Source: Saprospiraceae bacterium (GTDB lineage Bacteria; Bacteroidota; Bacteroidia; Chitinophagales; Saprospiraceae). Taken from it: a stretch of DNA of 64,000 nt. The stretch is from positions 100,023 through 164,022 of the forward strand of contig JADKBO010000015.1 in assembly GCA_016715105.1 (NCBI GenBank), given 5' to 3'. Positions 1 through 9,531 of this stretch are shown here, piece by piece; position 1 is the stretch's first letter, and each line of letters starts with the position of its first letter. The notes beneath the pieces are model-generated. The model was not told the origin of the DNA. It made no database searches and saw only the letters and a list, made by a program, of their open reading frames with translations. The position numbers were made by a program, and so were the translations under genes.

Positions 1-1047
1 ATTCCAGCCACCTTCCACAGTTTTCACCCCATTTGCTTCTGGATATACATAATTTCTATCAAAAAACACCCGGTGAAATTGGACCAACTGGGCAGCGTCT
101 GAAGCAGAAGGGTAATAATGAATGTCTAAAACATCAAGTAATTTCACTCCACTAGCTTTTTCTTCTTCTGAAATTCTGAGGATAAAGTATTCCAACCAAG
201 CGTATTTTTTACCATTCCAAGGGATACCATCATTTCCGTATCGATACCATTGCCATTCGTTCGCGGGTACAGGACCCACCAACTTGATATTGGGATATTT
301 TGCTCTTGCCGCTTTGGCTACCTTGAAGTATCGCTGCATAAATTCTTCCGCAGGAATCTGCGTTTTCATTACATCATCGTGCGTTCCGGCCCAAATTTCT
401 GGTTCGTTGTCCATGCTCGAGTATTGATAAAATGTTGGGTCATAACCCAAATCATTTTTACTAAACCAATGGTCTAGTATGGCCACTGTTGAATCTGCTG
501 GCCAATCTTGTAGATATAAATTAATATTTCCTTCTGTCAATGCTTTGCCAGATCCATTAGGATTTACCACCCCACCGCCTGCAAGGTTTTGATGCACGCC
601 TTGCCACCACTGTGACCTGTTGTAATTCCAATCACCGAAATTATTTTTATCATTGGCTGCTACTTTGCCCAATAATTGGAAAGACCACATGCCTTGTACT
701 CCAGGCAATTTATCAGTAAGATTTTTGGCCGCCGCGTCCCAATCATTGCTATAAACATTGTTGTACCAATCTGGGTGGCTTGAAAGTTTGTTGCGCCAAT
801 TGTATTTGGTGCTATTATTTCCTCCACTTTGACGTACCATTTTGATTCCAGCTTCGACTGACTTGGTCACTTCATCATTGGACCCATCATTGAGATAGGT
901 ACTTGGAAGCACATTGTTTTTTCCAAAAAGATAAGGTGAAATGGACTTTTTGCCTGAATTGGCGTCCACAGCTATTTTCACAACCTGGCTTTTGCCAACA
1001 ACCGGAACCAAAAGAAAAATGAAGAATACCTTGATATATTTTAACAT
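1..1047 (-). CDS. Glycoside hydrolase family 44 glycanase, partial (5' part only)
   Basis: This is the N-terminal 349 codons of a secreted glycanase whose 3' end lies beyond the left edge. A signal peptide (residues 1-20, MLKY...VVGKSQ) is followed directly by the catalytic domain. The GH44 signature is visible in the RQSGGN..TKYNW segment (about residues 72-84) and in SMDNEPEIW, where Glu215 is the likely general acid/base. A later DIHYYP strand (about 308-313) fits the same TIM barrel. GH44 enzymes are endo-beta-1,4-glucanases or xyloglucanases acting outside the cell. The start is the ATG at 1047, the only one that yields a signal peptide. The nucleophile and any C-terminal T9SS domain are not in view. 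The family call rests on motif memory, not a search; the glycanase nature is more secure than the exact specificity. Confidence 0.8.
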   Translation of the reverse strand, partial: MLKYIKVFFIFLLVPVVGKSQVVKIAVDANSGKKSISPYLFGKNNVLPSTYLNDGSNDEVTKSVEAGIKMVRQSGGNNSTKYNWRNKLSSHPDWYNNVYSNDWDAAAKNLTDKLPGVQGMWSFQLLGKVAANDKNNFGDWNYNRSQWWQGVHQNLAGGGVVNPNGSGKALTEGNINLYLQDWPADSTVAILDHWFSKNDLGYDPTFYQYSSMDNEPEIWAGTHDDVMKTQIPAEEFMQRYFKVAKAARAKYPNIKLVGPVPANEWQWYRYGNDGIPWNGKKYAWLEYFILRISEEEKASGVKLLDVLDIHYYPSASDAAQLVQFHRVFFDRNYVYPEANGVKTVEGGWN

Positions 1048-1206
1048 GCTGCAGATTTGAAGATTCGCCATTCAAAAAGTGAAAATTAATTAAACTGCTT
1101 AAAATTACAATTTAATGTAAAACTGCATGAACAAAATGTTTCAAAAAAAAGAAATGGATTTTAAGATTAAAAATCCTGAATCTTATACAGCACTTACTTG
1201 AATTTT

Positions 1207-1566
1207 TCAAATGGGATCCAGGCTTTTGTATTCCTCGTCTGAAAACAATCTGGATTGAATGATGAATCTGATTCCCAAAGGTATTTCTAGTGAAAAACTT
1301 GCTCCCCTACCCTTTACAACATCTAAAGTAAGATGGGTGTGTTTCCAATATTCAAACTGGTCTCTGGACATGTAGAAGTTGCAGTCCGCAATATTGCCCA
1401 GCAGAACGTCATTGTCGTCAATGAAAAACTCACCTTTTGAAAAACACATGGGAGCAGAGCCATCGCAGCAACCGCCGCTTTGATGGAACATCAACTCTCC
1501 ATGTGTCTTCTTCAGAGCATTGATTACACTTTCAGCTTCGTGGCTGACCTCAATTCTCTTTGTCAT
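1207..1566 (-). CDS. DUF779 family protein (aldehyde dehydrogenase partner)
   Basis: A 119-residue cytoplasmic protein with the DUF779 pattern: HQSGGCCDGSAPMC near residues 28-41, and a C-terminal half with HTHLTLDVVKGRGASFS and EIPLGIRF. The paired cysteines suggest metal or redox chemistry, but the family has no settled function. It lies 35 bp downstream of an aldehyde dehydrogenase on the same strand, the usual setting for DUF779, so the two are very likely co-transcribed and act together in aldehyde oxidation. Length matches the family. Confidence 0.88.
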   Translation of the reverse strand: MTKRIEVSHEAESVINALKKTHGELMFHQSGGCCDGSAPMCFSKGEFFIDDNDVLLGNIADCNFYMSRDQFEYWKHTHLTLDVVKGRGASFSLEIPLGIRFIIQSRLFSDEEYKSLDPI

Positions 1567-1601
1567 ATTTGCATATCGATAAATAATTGTTCTTAGTGAT
1601 T

Positions 1602-3125
1602 CTAAAAGAAACCAAGTGCTTTTTTGTCATAAGAAATCAACATATTTTTGGTTTGTCGGTAATGGTTGAGCATCATTTTGTGTGTCTCTCTTCCAATTCC
1701 TGATTTTTTATAACCACCAAACGGTGCATGTGCTGGATAGGCATGATAGCAGTTGACCCAAACCCGACCAGCTTTCACTTGTCTGGATATTTGGAAAGCT
1801 TGATGTGTATCTCTTGTCCAAACGCCTGCTCCCAAGCCGTATAAGGTATCATTGGCAATTTCGACCGCATCAGCCTCATCTTTGAATGAAGTTACACAAA
1901 CCACGGGGCCAAAAATTTCTTCCTGAAAAACGCGCATTTTATTATTCCCTTCCAAAATAGTTGGTTGAATGTAATATCCGCCTTCCAAGCCTTCGTTGTA
2001 CGCTGCCTCACCACCTGTCAACACTTTGCAACCTTCTTCCTTACCAATTTTTATATAATTTAATATTTTTTCATATTGATCGTTTGAAGCTTGTGCACCC
2101 ATCATGGTAGTTGCATCCATCGGATTACCCAATTTGATGGCCTTCGTTCTTGCAACAACTTTTTCCATAAATTTGTCATAAATACTTTCTTGCACCAGCA
2201 TTCTTGAAGGAGAGGTGCAAACTTCACCTTGGTTGAAGGCAAACATCACTGCACCTTCAATACATTTATCCAAGAATTCATCATCCTGATCCATGATGCT
2301 TTCAAAAAAGATGTTAGGAGATTTTCCACCCAATTCAAGGGTAACGGGGATGATGTTTTTTGAAGCATATTGCATGATCAATTGGCCTGTAGTTGTTTCG
2401 CCAGTGAATGCTATTTTATTGATCCGAGGATTGCTCGCAAGTGGTTTACCTGCTTCAATGCCGAAGCCATTAACAATATTGAGCACGCCAGCTGGAAGTA
2501 TGCCATCAATGAGTTCCATCAATATCATGATACCTACAGGAGTTTGCTCCGCAGGTTTCAAAACCACGCAATTACCTGCTGCAAGTGCCGGAGCTATTTT
2601 CCATGCTGCCATAAGTAAAGGAAAATTCCAAGGAATAATTTGGCCCACAACACCCAACGGCTCTAGGATATTCATTGACAAAGTATTGGAATCCAACTCG
2701 CTGGCTGTACCTTCTTCTGCTCTGATGACTCCGGCAAAATACCTGAAATGATCAACAGCCAAAGGAATATCAGCTGCTCTGGTTTCACGGATAGGTTTTC
2801 CATTATCCCAAGTCTCTGCTCTGGCTAGAGTTTCCAGATTGGCTTCTATGACATCTGCAATTTTGAGCAGTAAATTACTTCTAAAGGTAGGCGAAGAATT
2901 ATTCCATGCAGGGGCTGCCTTCCAAGCTGCATCGAGCGCCAGCTCTATGTCTTCCGCAGAAGATCTTGCCACTTTGGTAAAACTATTTCCGTCTACAGGG
3001 GATAGATTTTCAAAATATTGGCCCAAAACTGGAGCCACCCATTCACCACCAATGTAGTTGTTGTATTGTGACTTAAAACTTGGCTTTTCAACAGCTTGAT
3101 TTGTTGACGATAAGATTTCACTCAT
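1602..3125 (-). CDS. NAD(P)-dependent aldehyde dehydrogenase (acetaldehyde dehydrogenase type)
   Basis: A 507-residue cytoplasmic aldehyde dehydrogenase that oxidises aldehydes, probably acetaldehyde or similar short chains, to the acid. The catalytic residues are present: Glu264 in VTLELGGKSPN and Cys303 in FNQGEVCTSPSR, with the cofactor motifs IIPWNFPL (163-170) and FTGETTTG (240-247). The length is normal for the superfamily. The sequence and the downstream DUF779 gene both point to the ExaC/AldB-like group. A divergent AraC regulator begins about 250 bp upstream and is the natural candidate to control it. A TACATTTG promoter box lies just before the ATG. Confidence 0.93.
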   Translation of the reverse strand: MSEILSSTNQAVEKPSFKSQYNNYIGGEWVAPVLGQYFENLSPVDGNSFTKVARSSAEDIELALDAAWKAAPAWNNSSPTFRSNLLLKIADVIEANLETLARAETWDNGKPIRETRAADIPLAVDHFRYFAGVIRAEEGTASELDSNTLSMNILEPLGVVGQIIPWNFPLLMAAWKIAPALAAGNCVVLKPAEQTPVGIMILMELIDGILPAGVLNIVNGFGIEAGKPLASNPRINKIAFTGETTTGQLIMQYASKNIIPVTLELGGKSPNIFFESIMDQDDEFLDKCIEGAVMFAFNQGEVCTSPSRMLVQESIYDKFMEKVVARTKAIKLGNPMDATTMMGAQASNDQYEKILNYIKIGKEEGCKVLTGGEAAYNEGLEGGYYIQPTILEGNNKMRVFQEEIFGPVVCVTSFKDEADAVEIANDTLYGLGAGVWTRDTHQAFQISRQVKAGRVWVNCYHAYPAHAPFGGYKKSGIGRETHKMMLNHYRQTKNMLISYDKKALGFF

Positions 3126-3127
3126 TT

Positions 3128-3135
3128 CAAATGTA
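3128..3135 (-). promoter_or_regulatory. Possible -7 promoter box of the aldehyde dehydrogenase gene
   Basis: On the minus strand TACATTTG matches the Bacteroidota -7 consensus TAnnTTTG and ends three bases before the start codon. Taken literally, transcription would begin at or inside the ATG, giving a leaderless message. An 8-bp match with two free positions can occur by chance in AT-rich DNA. Confidence 0.3.
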
Positions 3136-3378
3136 TTTTATGTTTTAACGATATTCCGAATGTCAATATAATTACCATATTTTCATTCTGAATTGAATTT
3201 CAAACACAAAACTATGTACTGCCAATCTTACAGGCATGACCATTTCTACCAAAACGTTGCACAATCCTTGCAATCCTGTTTGAAGTCATTTCTTCTTTCC
3301 ATTAAAAAAGATATATTTACAAAAGCGATGAAATAATATGCTGTCGATTTTAGTTTTTAACACATAAGTATTTGAATT

Positions 3379-4281
3379 TTGGAGCAACTTAAAATATCTG
3401 AAGGCTTTTATAACGAACGTAAACTTCAAAATCTGGTAGAGAATCAAACCTCTATTCATTTGGAACAAGCGACCATGCATATTTTTGAAACGCACTCAAA
3501 AGCTGAGCAGGTTTTATTGAAATTTGATGAACCAATTTTGGCCAGCATGCTGACTGGGAGAAAAGTGATGCACTTGAAAAATGAAAATAATTTCGATTTT
3601 CTGCCAGGTGAATCCTTGATCTTACCTCCTAAAGAATTGATGTGTATTGATTTTCCTGAGGCTAGTATGAAAACTCCTACCAAATGTTTGGCCATGGGAA
3701 TCAATGAAAATTTCATATTACAGACCATTCAGAGAATGAATGAAGATATGGCAAAATCCAATGAAGAATGGGCATTTACAGATTATAATTTTCATTTTAC
3801 CAACGACCAGGGAATTTTCCAAATTTTACAAAGATTGCTATTTCTATTTACAGAAAACCATCCTTCCAAAGACCTATTTGTGGGTATGATGCTCAAAGAA
3901 TTAATCATCAGAATTTTACAAACTGAAAACCTGAACAAACATACCAATCAAATTGATTTGGTCACATCTAATCGTTTGACTTTCATCATTCAGTATATAA
4001 ATGAACACCTTTCCGAAAATTTATCTATTGAAAAACTTGCAAACAAAGCTTACATGAGCGAATCAAATTTTCACAGGGTTTTCAAAAACGAAACAGGGAT
4101 GAGTCCTATTGATTATATAAACACAGAACGTATTCAATTGGCTTCCAGACTATTGCGTGATCCGAAAAGAAAAATCAAAGATGTATATTCAGAATGTGGT
4201 TTTGAAAGTAGGTCGTATTTCAACAGGCTATTCAAAAGGATGATCAAAACTTCTCCTGGAGAGTTTCAGGTAAATAATTAA
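3379..4281 (+). CDS. AraC family transcriptional regulator with AraC_N domain
   Basis: A 300-residue regulator. The N-terminal half (about 30-175) resembles the AraC_N domain (HLEQATMHIFETHS, then LTGRKVMHL and LPGESLILPP); the C-terminal 100 residues are a double helix-turn-helix with SIEKLANKAYMSESNFHRVF and GFESRSYFNRLFKR. It is divergent from the aldehyde dehydrogenase/DUF779 pair, so it probably senses an aldehyde or alcohol signal and activates that operon (inference). The frame opens right after a stop at 3373, so the start used here is TTG at 3379. The next ATG, at 3474, would cut into the N-terminal domain. Confidence 0.88.
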   Translation: MEQLKISEGFYNERKLQNLVENQTSIHLEQATMHIFETHSKAEQVLLKFDEPILASMLTGRKVMHLKNENNFDFLPGESLILPPKELMCIDFPEASMKTPTKCLAMGINENFILQTIQRMNEDMAKSNEEWAFTDYNFHFTNDQGIFQILQRLLFLFTENHPSKDLFVGMMLKELIIRILQTENLNKHTNQIDLVTSNRLTFIIQYINEHLSENLSIEKLANKAYMSESNFHRVFKNETGMSPIDYINTERIQLASRLLRDPKRKIKDVYSECGFESRSYFNRLFKRMIKTSPGEFQVNN

Positions 4282-4420
4282 TAAATACTAAAACTTAAAA
4301 AATAAACTATTTGCCCACGGTTTTTTGTCATATCAAACCAATTTTAAACATAGGCGTTTCCTTTCAAAACTAAAATTCCTGCAAAATAGGAATGGTATTA
4401 TTCAATATAAAAAGTAAACA

Positions 4421-4537
4421 ATGAATAACATTTTCAGAGGATTAATTGCCGGATATGGCGCAAAGAAATTGGGTGGCGGATGTTTTGGAACAATTTTGGT
4501 TTTTGTGGTGATCTGGATCGCTTTGGGTTCTTGTTGA
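4421..4537 (+). CDS. Small membrane protein, 38 residues
   Basis: A short ORF starting with ATG and ending TGA encodes a basic, glycine-rich head (GYGAKKLGGGC) followed by one strongly hydrophobic segment (about residues 21-36, ending ALGSC). It looks like a single-pass membrane microprotein. It stands alone between the AraC gene and the dipeptidase on the same strand. The non-random amphipathic layout argues for a real gene; I recognise no function, and a database search for conserved homologues would decide. Confidence 0.55.
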   Translation: MNNIFRGLIAGYGAKKLGGGCFGTILVFVVIWIALGSC

Positions 4538-4701
4538 TTTGAAACTTATCATGGTATTCATTAACTACTTTTCAAACCATATCTGGTCATAGATCAATCG
4601 TCACTTATAAAGAATTACCTAGCTCTTCTGTTTAATTCTGATTGAATCTGTATCTTTCAATTAGGTTAATCATAATACCCATTTTACAAACCTTAATTTG
4701 A

Positions 4702-5373
4702 ATGCGAATGATCATGATTAGGCGTCGGTTTTTGGTGATGGTAATGTCACTATTCTGTCTATTTTTAAATAATGGATGTGCACCCAAACCTCCAAAAGAA
4801 ATTGGAAATTTCCTTTAAAACTGACTTAGTCGAATTGGTTAAATTGGATACCAGCTTTCATTTGGATATTAAATATGCCACAAGTGATAATCTGGCAGGC
4901 ATTCCCGTTTACAAAGAGGCGAGGGCATTTTTACAAAGGCCTGCAGCAGAGGCATTGGTACAAGTCAGTAACTCATTAAAACCATTAGGTTACGGACTTT
5001 TAATATTTGATGGCTATCGACCTTGGAGCGTCACCAAACTATTCTGGGACGTTACCAGTGAAGAAAACAAAAAATTCGTAGCTGATCAAAAAATGGTTCT
5101 AGACACAATAGAGGTTGCGCTGTGGACCTCAGTCTTTATGAATTGAGTTCTGGAAAAGTGGTCGAAATGACTGGTAGTTATGATGAAATGAGTGAACGGT
5201 CTTATCCCAACTACACTGGAGGAACTCCAAAACAGCGTGAAATGAGAGATCTACTGAGGAGTAAAATGGAAGCTCATGGATTTACAGTATATGAATTTGA
5301 ATGGTGGCATTTTGATTATAATGATTGGAAGTCTTATAAAATCGAAAATGTACCTTTTTCAAAAATCAAATAG
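4702..5373 (+). CDS. D-alanyl-D-alanine dipeptidase (VanX/DdpX-like lipoprotein), double frameshift
   Basis: An M15D-type zinc dipeptidase whose parts lie in different frames. The first frame gives a lipoprotein signal ending FLNNGCAPKPP and stops at 4818. The second (about 4787-5146) gives LDIKYATSDN and IFDGYRPWSV. The third, the same phase as the first, gives SRHNRGCAVDLSLY (first His and Asp zinc ligands) and EFEWWHFDY (catalytic Glu and last His ligand). The net change is one extra base near 4786-4815 and one missing base near 5083-5090, at an A6 run. All active-site motifs survive, so these are more likely read errors than decay. VanX-type enzymes cleave D-Ala-D-Ala; in a Bacteroidota periplasm a role in peptidoglycan turnover is likelier than vancomycin resistance (inference). 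Confidence 0.82.
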
Positions 5374-5429
5374 CTTGTGGATATTGAGTTCATAAAGTAG
5401 AAAGTTGAAAGTTCATAAAGTTTGAAGAG

Positions 5430-5489
5430 GTTTAAGTGTTTATTGGTTTAATCGGACATAAACGCATAAACAAATAAACCCATAAACCA
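5430..5489. repeat. Short intergenic TAAAC-type repeat
   Basis: The gap after the dipeptidase carries GTTTA-type words (gtttaagtgtttattggttta) and then four ATAAAC words at 8-9 bp spacing (5457-5488). The two halves are complementary and could fold into an imperfect hairpin between convergent genes. No coding potential is seen. Confidence 0.5.
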
Positions 5490-5538
5490 AATCAATGCCT
5501 ATTCAGAATAAACGTCCACTGTTATCCAAAAACAAAAC

Positions 5539-6552
5539 CTATTTATACGGATCAATAGTCACAATGCTACCGTCTTCCAAATAAGTGATCTCAGTCATTT
5601 TTACAGATCTCAAGTGAGTAACACCCTTTGATAAGCTGCTATCATGATAAAATAGATACCACTTTCCTTCAAATTCTGCAATGGAGTGATGAGAAGTCCA
5701 TCCTACCACTGGATTCAGAATTCTTCCGCCATATGTGAATGGTCCATATGGATTATCACCGGTTGCATAACACACATAATGAGTGTCGCCAGTTGAATAC
5801 GAAAAATAATATTTACCGTTGTATATGTGCATCCAAGAAGCTTCAAAAAAACGACGATCGTTATCTCCAGCCAATAACGGTTGTCCTTGCTCGTCTAAGA
5901 TTGTGATTTCACGCACTGATTCTGCAAACTCCAACATATCGTCCGTCAATTTAGCTACCAATGGCCCCAATGCAGGCTGATCTGCTGCTGGCTCTTCGTC
6001 CTTGTAAAATTGATTCTGGCGATACCATTGCAATTGTCCGCCCCAAATTCCACCAAAATACATGTAGAAACTTCCATCAGTATCTTCAAATACTGCGGGG
6101 TCTATGCTGTAACTATTTTTTATGGGTTCGTCTTGTGGAACGAACGGTCCTTCAGGTTGATCGCCAACTGCAACACCGATCTGGAATACTCCATCTTTCC
6201 TTTTTGCTGGGAAATACAAGTAATATTTACCATTTTTGTGAGCCGCATCTGGTGCCCACATTTGCTTATCAGCCCACTTTACATCTTTGACATCTAGTGC
6301 AACTCCGTGATCAATAATTTCCGCTCCTGGACCATCCATAGATAAAACATGATAATCCTCCATAGCAAAGTGACTACCAAGGTCATCAAATGGAATGTCA
6401 GTATCAATATCATGCGACGGATAAATGTATATTCTACCATTGAATACGTGCGCTGAAGGATCTGCCGTATAAATATGTTTTACCAAAGGTTGAGATATTG
6501 CTCTGCTATCTAAGTCAGCAAAATCTATGTGCTCAATACTATCTTCTGGCAT
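5539..6552 (-). CDS. Glycoside hydrolase family 43 (beta-xylosidase/arabinofuranosidase type), cytoplasmic
   Basis: A 337-residue five-bladed propeller enzyme without a signal peptide. The three GH43 catalytic carboxylates are visible: Asp31 (YTADPSAH, base), Asp151 (YSIDPAVFED, pKa modulator) and Glu237 (FFEASWMH, acid). It is the last gene of a three-gene operon behind a GH10 xylanase and a sugar symporter, so it most likely splits imported xylo- or arabinoxylo-oligosaccharides in the cytoplasm. Xylosidase and arabinosidase activity cannot be told apart by eye. Confidence 0.9.
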   Translation of the reverse strand: MPEDSIEHIDFADLDSRAISQPLVKHIYTADPSAHVFNGRIYIYPSHDIDTDIPFDDLGSHFAMEDYHVLSMDGPGAEIIDHGVALDVKDVKWADKQMWAPDAAHKNGKYYLYFPAKRKDGVFQIGVAVGDQPEGPFVPQDEPIKNSYSIDPAVFEDTDGSFYMYFGGIWGGQLQWYRQNQFYKDEEPAADQPALGPLVAKLTDDMLEFAESVREITILDEQGQPLLAGDNDRRFFEASWMHIYNGKYYFSYSTGDTHYVCYATGDNPYGPFTYGGRILNPVVGWTSHHSIAEFEGKWYLFYHDSSLSKGVTHLRSVKMTEITYLEDGSIVTIDPYK

Positions 6553-6615
6553 GATGTTTATATTTTATTTCTTAATTTACAATATTCAAAACTTACAATG
6601 GTAGTTTATAAAATC

Positions 6616-8034
6616 CTACCCTCTTCTCAACTTCAAATCTTTCTCAATTTCTAATTCCTTGGCTTTGTTAATTTCATAAAAGAAAAGTAAACCTACACCA
6701 ACCAGAAATGGGATTGCTGGATAAATACTGACCAACATTTTTGTACCGTGGATGGCTGTTTCTGCTTGTACTGAAGTGCTTTGAGGAATATAATTATATG
6801 CTCCAAGAATACCTGAAACCATGGCACTACCCACACTCAAACCACCTTTTAGACCAACCATCATAGCGGAAAAAATTATGGCTGTTGCACGTCTATTGTT
6901 TTTCCACTCAGAATAATCCGCCACATCCGCAATCATCGCCCACAAAATAGGAGTGCTGATGCCATAAAAGAACATATGTAAGATTTGGGTTCCGAACATC
7001 ATTCCCACAGATTGTGGAGGGAAAAAGTAAAACATGATGATAAACAAGGTCGAAATAAATAACGAAACCATGAAAACATTGCGTTTTCCATATTTATCAG
7101 CTAACGTTTTTGACCACCAAATACCAATCAGTCCCACCAAAATGCCTCCACCATTAAAAACACCTAAGCCCAATGCTGTGTCATTTTCAAAAGTGGGTAG
7201 AAAACTTTTCATTGGATCAAGAAATGCCTTTAGTTGGGCTTGATCGACAAAATTTTCAAAATAATAAACATAAGATCCACCCTTCATTGCCAAAGTAATG
7301 AAAATGAGGAATGTCACCAAAAGCATCAAAATCCACGGTTTATTTTTTGACAAATCCTTCAAATCTTCCAACACTGAAGACTTCTGTTCAGGCTTTGGAA
7401 CTACCCTTTCTTTGGTTGTTAAGAAAGTAATGAGCAACATGATGGTACCAATGATGGCCAGGACGGTAATTACCTTTTCCATTCCAATGGCTTTATCTCC
7501 GCCACCCGCTTTGATGATGAGATTATACATAAAAACCTGAACAAAAAACTGGGCAAACATCACCGCTATAAACCTATAGGCAGACATACTATTTCTTTCA
7601 CTCATGTCACCTGTAATCACACCGCTTAAAGCAGAATACGGTAAATTATTCGCCGCATACAACAAGAGTAACAAAGTGTAAGTGATGACCGCATAAATAA
7701 ACTTTCCCTTATAAGAAAAATCGGGTGTTGTAAAAGCCAATAAGGCAACAACTCCAAGTGGAATGGCCGTCCATAGAATCCAAGGTCTGAATTTCCCCCA
7801 TTTAGTTTGGGTTCTGTCAGCAATGGCTCCCATAACTGGATTGAAAACAAAGGCCGCAAACAAACCTACAAAGAGCGTGACTTTGGTTGCATCTTCTGTG
7901 GTTAATCCATAGATATCCGTATAAAAATATGCGATATAGGTCACCAAGGTTTGAAAAACAAGATTAGCCGCCAAGTCGCCTAAGCTGTAGCCAATTTTCT
8001 CTAAAACCGTTAACTTATGAGAAATAGTTGTCAT
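6616..8034 (-). CDS. GPH-family sugar:cation symporter (MelB/XynP type)
   Basis: A 472-residue inner-membrane transporter with about twelve hydrophobic segments. The N-terminal EKIGYSLGDLAANLVFQ and the loop ADRTQTKWGKFRPWILW are typical of the glycoside-pentoside-hexuronide:cation symporters. It lies between the GH10 and GH43 genes with gaps of 31 and 63 bp, so its cargo is probably xylo-oligosaccharides made by the xylanase. The family is secure; the substrate is inferred from neighbours. Confidence 0.92.
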   Translation of the reverse strand: MTTISHKLTVLEKIGYSLGDLAANLVFQTLVTYIAYFYTDIYGLTTEDATKVTLFVGLFAAFVFNPVMGAIADRTQTKWGKFRPWILWTAIPLGVVALLAFTTPDFSYKGKFIYAVITYTLLLLLYAANNLPYSALSGVITGDMSERNSMSAYRFIAVMFAQFFVQVFMYNLIIKAGGGDKAIGMEKVITVLAIIGTIMLLITFLTTKERVVPKPEQKSSVLEDLKDLSKNKPWILMLLVTFLIFITLAMKGGSYVYYFENFVDQAQLKAFLDPMKSFLPTFENDTALGLGVFNGGGILVGLIGIWWSKTLADKYGKRNVFMVSLFISTLFIIMFYFFPPQSVGMMFGTQILHMFFYGISTPILWAMIADVADYSEWKNNRRATAIIFSAMMVGLKGGLSVGSAMVSGILGAYNYIPQSTSVQAETAIHGTKMLVSIYPAIPFLVGVGLLFFYEINKAKELEIEKDLKLRRG

Positions 8035-8065
8035 TATGTGAATTTAAATGATTTGAAATAATGCC

Positions 8066-9211
8066 TTAAGGTACTAATTGTTTTTTATCAAAATTGGGAT
8101 CTTTCACCTTCATAACTTTAAAATAAGCTGGTTTTGGTTGATTTTTCCTATCGAATAATAATGGGTGATTGGTTCTATTTCTGATTGGCCAACCATTGAG
8201 CCAGGTATGACCATCATTAACTCCCCAAAAAGTTACTCTCGTAATGTCTTCTTTATATTTTACAAAAAGTTTGAACAATGATTCATACTCATTTGCCAAT
8301 TTCAATTGCATAGAATCTGGAAGTCCAGCAGTATAAGGATTCATTTTTTCACTGCCCTCAAAGTTTTGACTGACCTCTGCTCCGACTAAATCCCATGGAT
8401 TGGGTAAAGCTGTAATATCAAGTTCTGTAAACATGACCTTCATACCCAATTTTGAAAACTCGATGATGGAATTTTCGATGTCTTGGAGTGGAAGACCATT
8501 GATACTCCAGTGTCCTTGTATACCAATACCGTCTATCCTTACACCTTTGGCTTTGAGTTTTTTGATGATTTCAATGACGCCTTTGCGTTTATTTGGTTGC
8601 TCAATATTGTAATCATTGTAGTATAATTCAGCATTGGGGTCAGCTTGATTAGCAAGTATAAATGCTTGTGCAATAAAGTCGTCACCCAGTTTATCGTAAA
8701 ATACAGATTTGCGCATGGTACCATCTTCATTGAGGGCTTCATTGACAACATCCCATCCTTTGATTTTTCCCTTATAGCGACCAACCACTGTTGATATATG
8801 TTCCTTCATGAATAATTGCAGTGAATCTTTCTCCAACCTTCTAGCAAATGGAGAAAGTTGACTGTGCCAAATGAGGGTATGGCCAAAAACATCCATTTTA
8901 TTTTTCAAACCATAAGCAACATATTGGTCCGAAAGGTCAAAGTTATATTTATTCCATGTAGGATGGATTTCTTCGCTTTTCATGATATTTTCAGGGGTGA
9001 TGGCGTTGAACTGGGTAATGATCAGCTGGTTGGCCAAAGAATCTCGTTCTTGAATATGGCTCGTACCCAAAGCTGTGCCTATGAGAAAATCTGATTTATA
9101 GGCAGATTTCAAAGAGGGCAACGACATTGAATCTTTTTTGGTGGTACTACAAGAAATGGCCGACAAAGAAAGGACGAGTAGCGGTGTGATAAACTTTAAA
9201 AACGACTTCAT
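8066..9211 (-). CDS. Endo-1,4-beta-xylanase, GH10 lipoprotein
   Basis: A 381-residue GH10 TIM-barrel xylanase. A lipoprotein signal ends LSAISC (Cys21), so the enzyme should be membrane anchored. The acid/base Glu158 is in WDVVNEAL, the nucleophile Glu263 in FTELDI, and the conserved HTLIWHSQ and WGVNDGHTWL motifs are present. There is no extra binding module. As first gene of the operon it generates the oligosaccharides that the next two genes import and hydrolyse. No SusC/SusD pair accompanies it, so outer-membrane passage must rely on another porin or on loci elsewhere. Confidence 0.95.
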   Translation of the reverse strand: MKSFLKFITPLLVLSLSAISCSTTKKDSMSLPSLKSAYKSDFLIGTALGTSHIQERDSLANQLIITQFNAITPENIMKSEEIHPTWNKYNFDLSDQYVAYGLKNKMDVFGHTLIWHSQLSPFARRLEKDSLQLFMKEHISTVVGRYKGKIKGWDVVNEALNEDGTMRKSVFYDKLGDDFIAQAFILANQADPNAELYYNDYNIEQPNKRKGVIEIIKKLKAKGVRIDGIGIQGHWSINGLPLQDIENSIIEFSKLGMKVMFTELDITALPNPWDLVGAEVSQNFEGSEKMNPYTAGLPDSMQLKLANEYESLFKLFVKYKEDITRVTFWGVNDGHTWLNGWPIRNRTNHPLLFDRKNQPKPAYFKVMKVKDPNFDKKQLVP

Positions 9212-9531
9212 TATTGTGACTTAATGTGAAAAATACAAAAAGGTAAAGATATATGATTGTTGGCAATTTCAAGTGATGTATCTTCTTTTTTTAGGAATCG
9301 AATATGCTTTAATTATTTAATGAAGATTGTTGTCAATGGTCATGAATGTTATTTCGCTTGTAATTGTAAAGTTATAAGCTTTTGGGGAAACAATTTGTGG
9401 ATTTTTGTGAGTAAAATGCAACTTTTTCATTGATAGATAGGATAAATGCGAAAAACTTGATGAATTCTATTTTACTGGTTTGGAGTTTGTGTTTTTAATA
9501 TTTATTTTGTGCCATTGAAAACACTTATGTT
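9212..9531. other. Divergent intergenic region, xylanase operon and Rpn nuclease
   Basis: About 320 bp of AT-rich DNA that must hold both divergent promoters. On the minus strand TATCTTTA near the xylanase start is a one-mismatch -7 candidate. I see no clear operator, repeat or RNA structure. Confidence 0.4.

Noticed and set aside
122..477. Plus-strand ORFs at the left edge
   Set aside because: They lie opposite the GH44 domain, which has signal peptide, catalytic motif and 349 uninterrupted codons.
887..1075. 62-residue minus-strand ORF
   Set aside because: It is an alternative frame over the GH44 signal peptide region.
4702..5373. Vancomycin resistance gene
   Set aside because: The VanX-type dipeptidase stands alone, without vanH or vanA/vanB ligase genes, and carries a lipoprotein signal, so it would act outside the cytoplasm.
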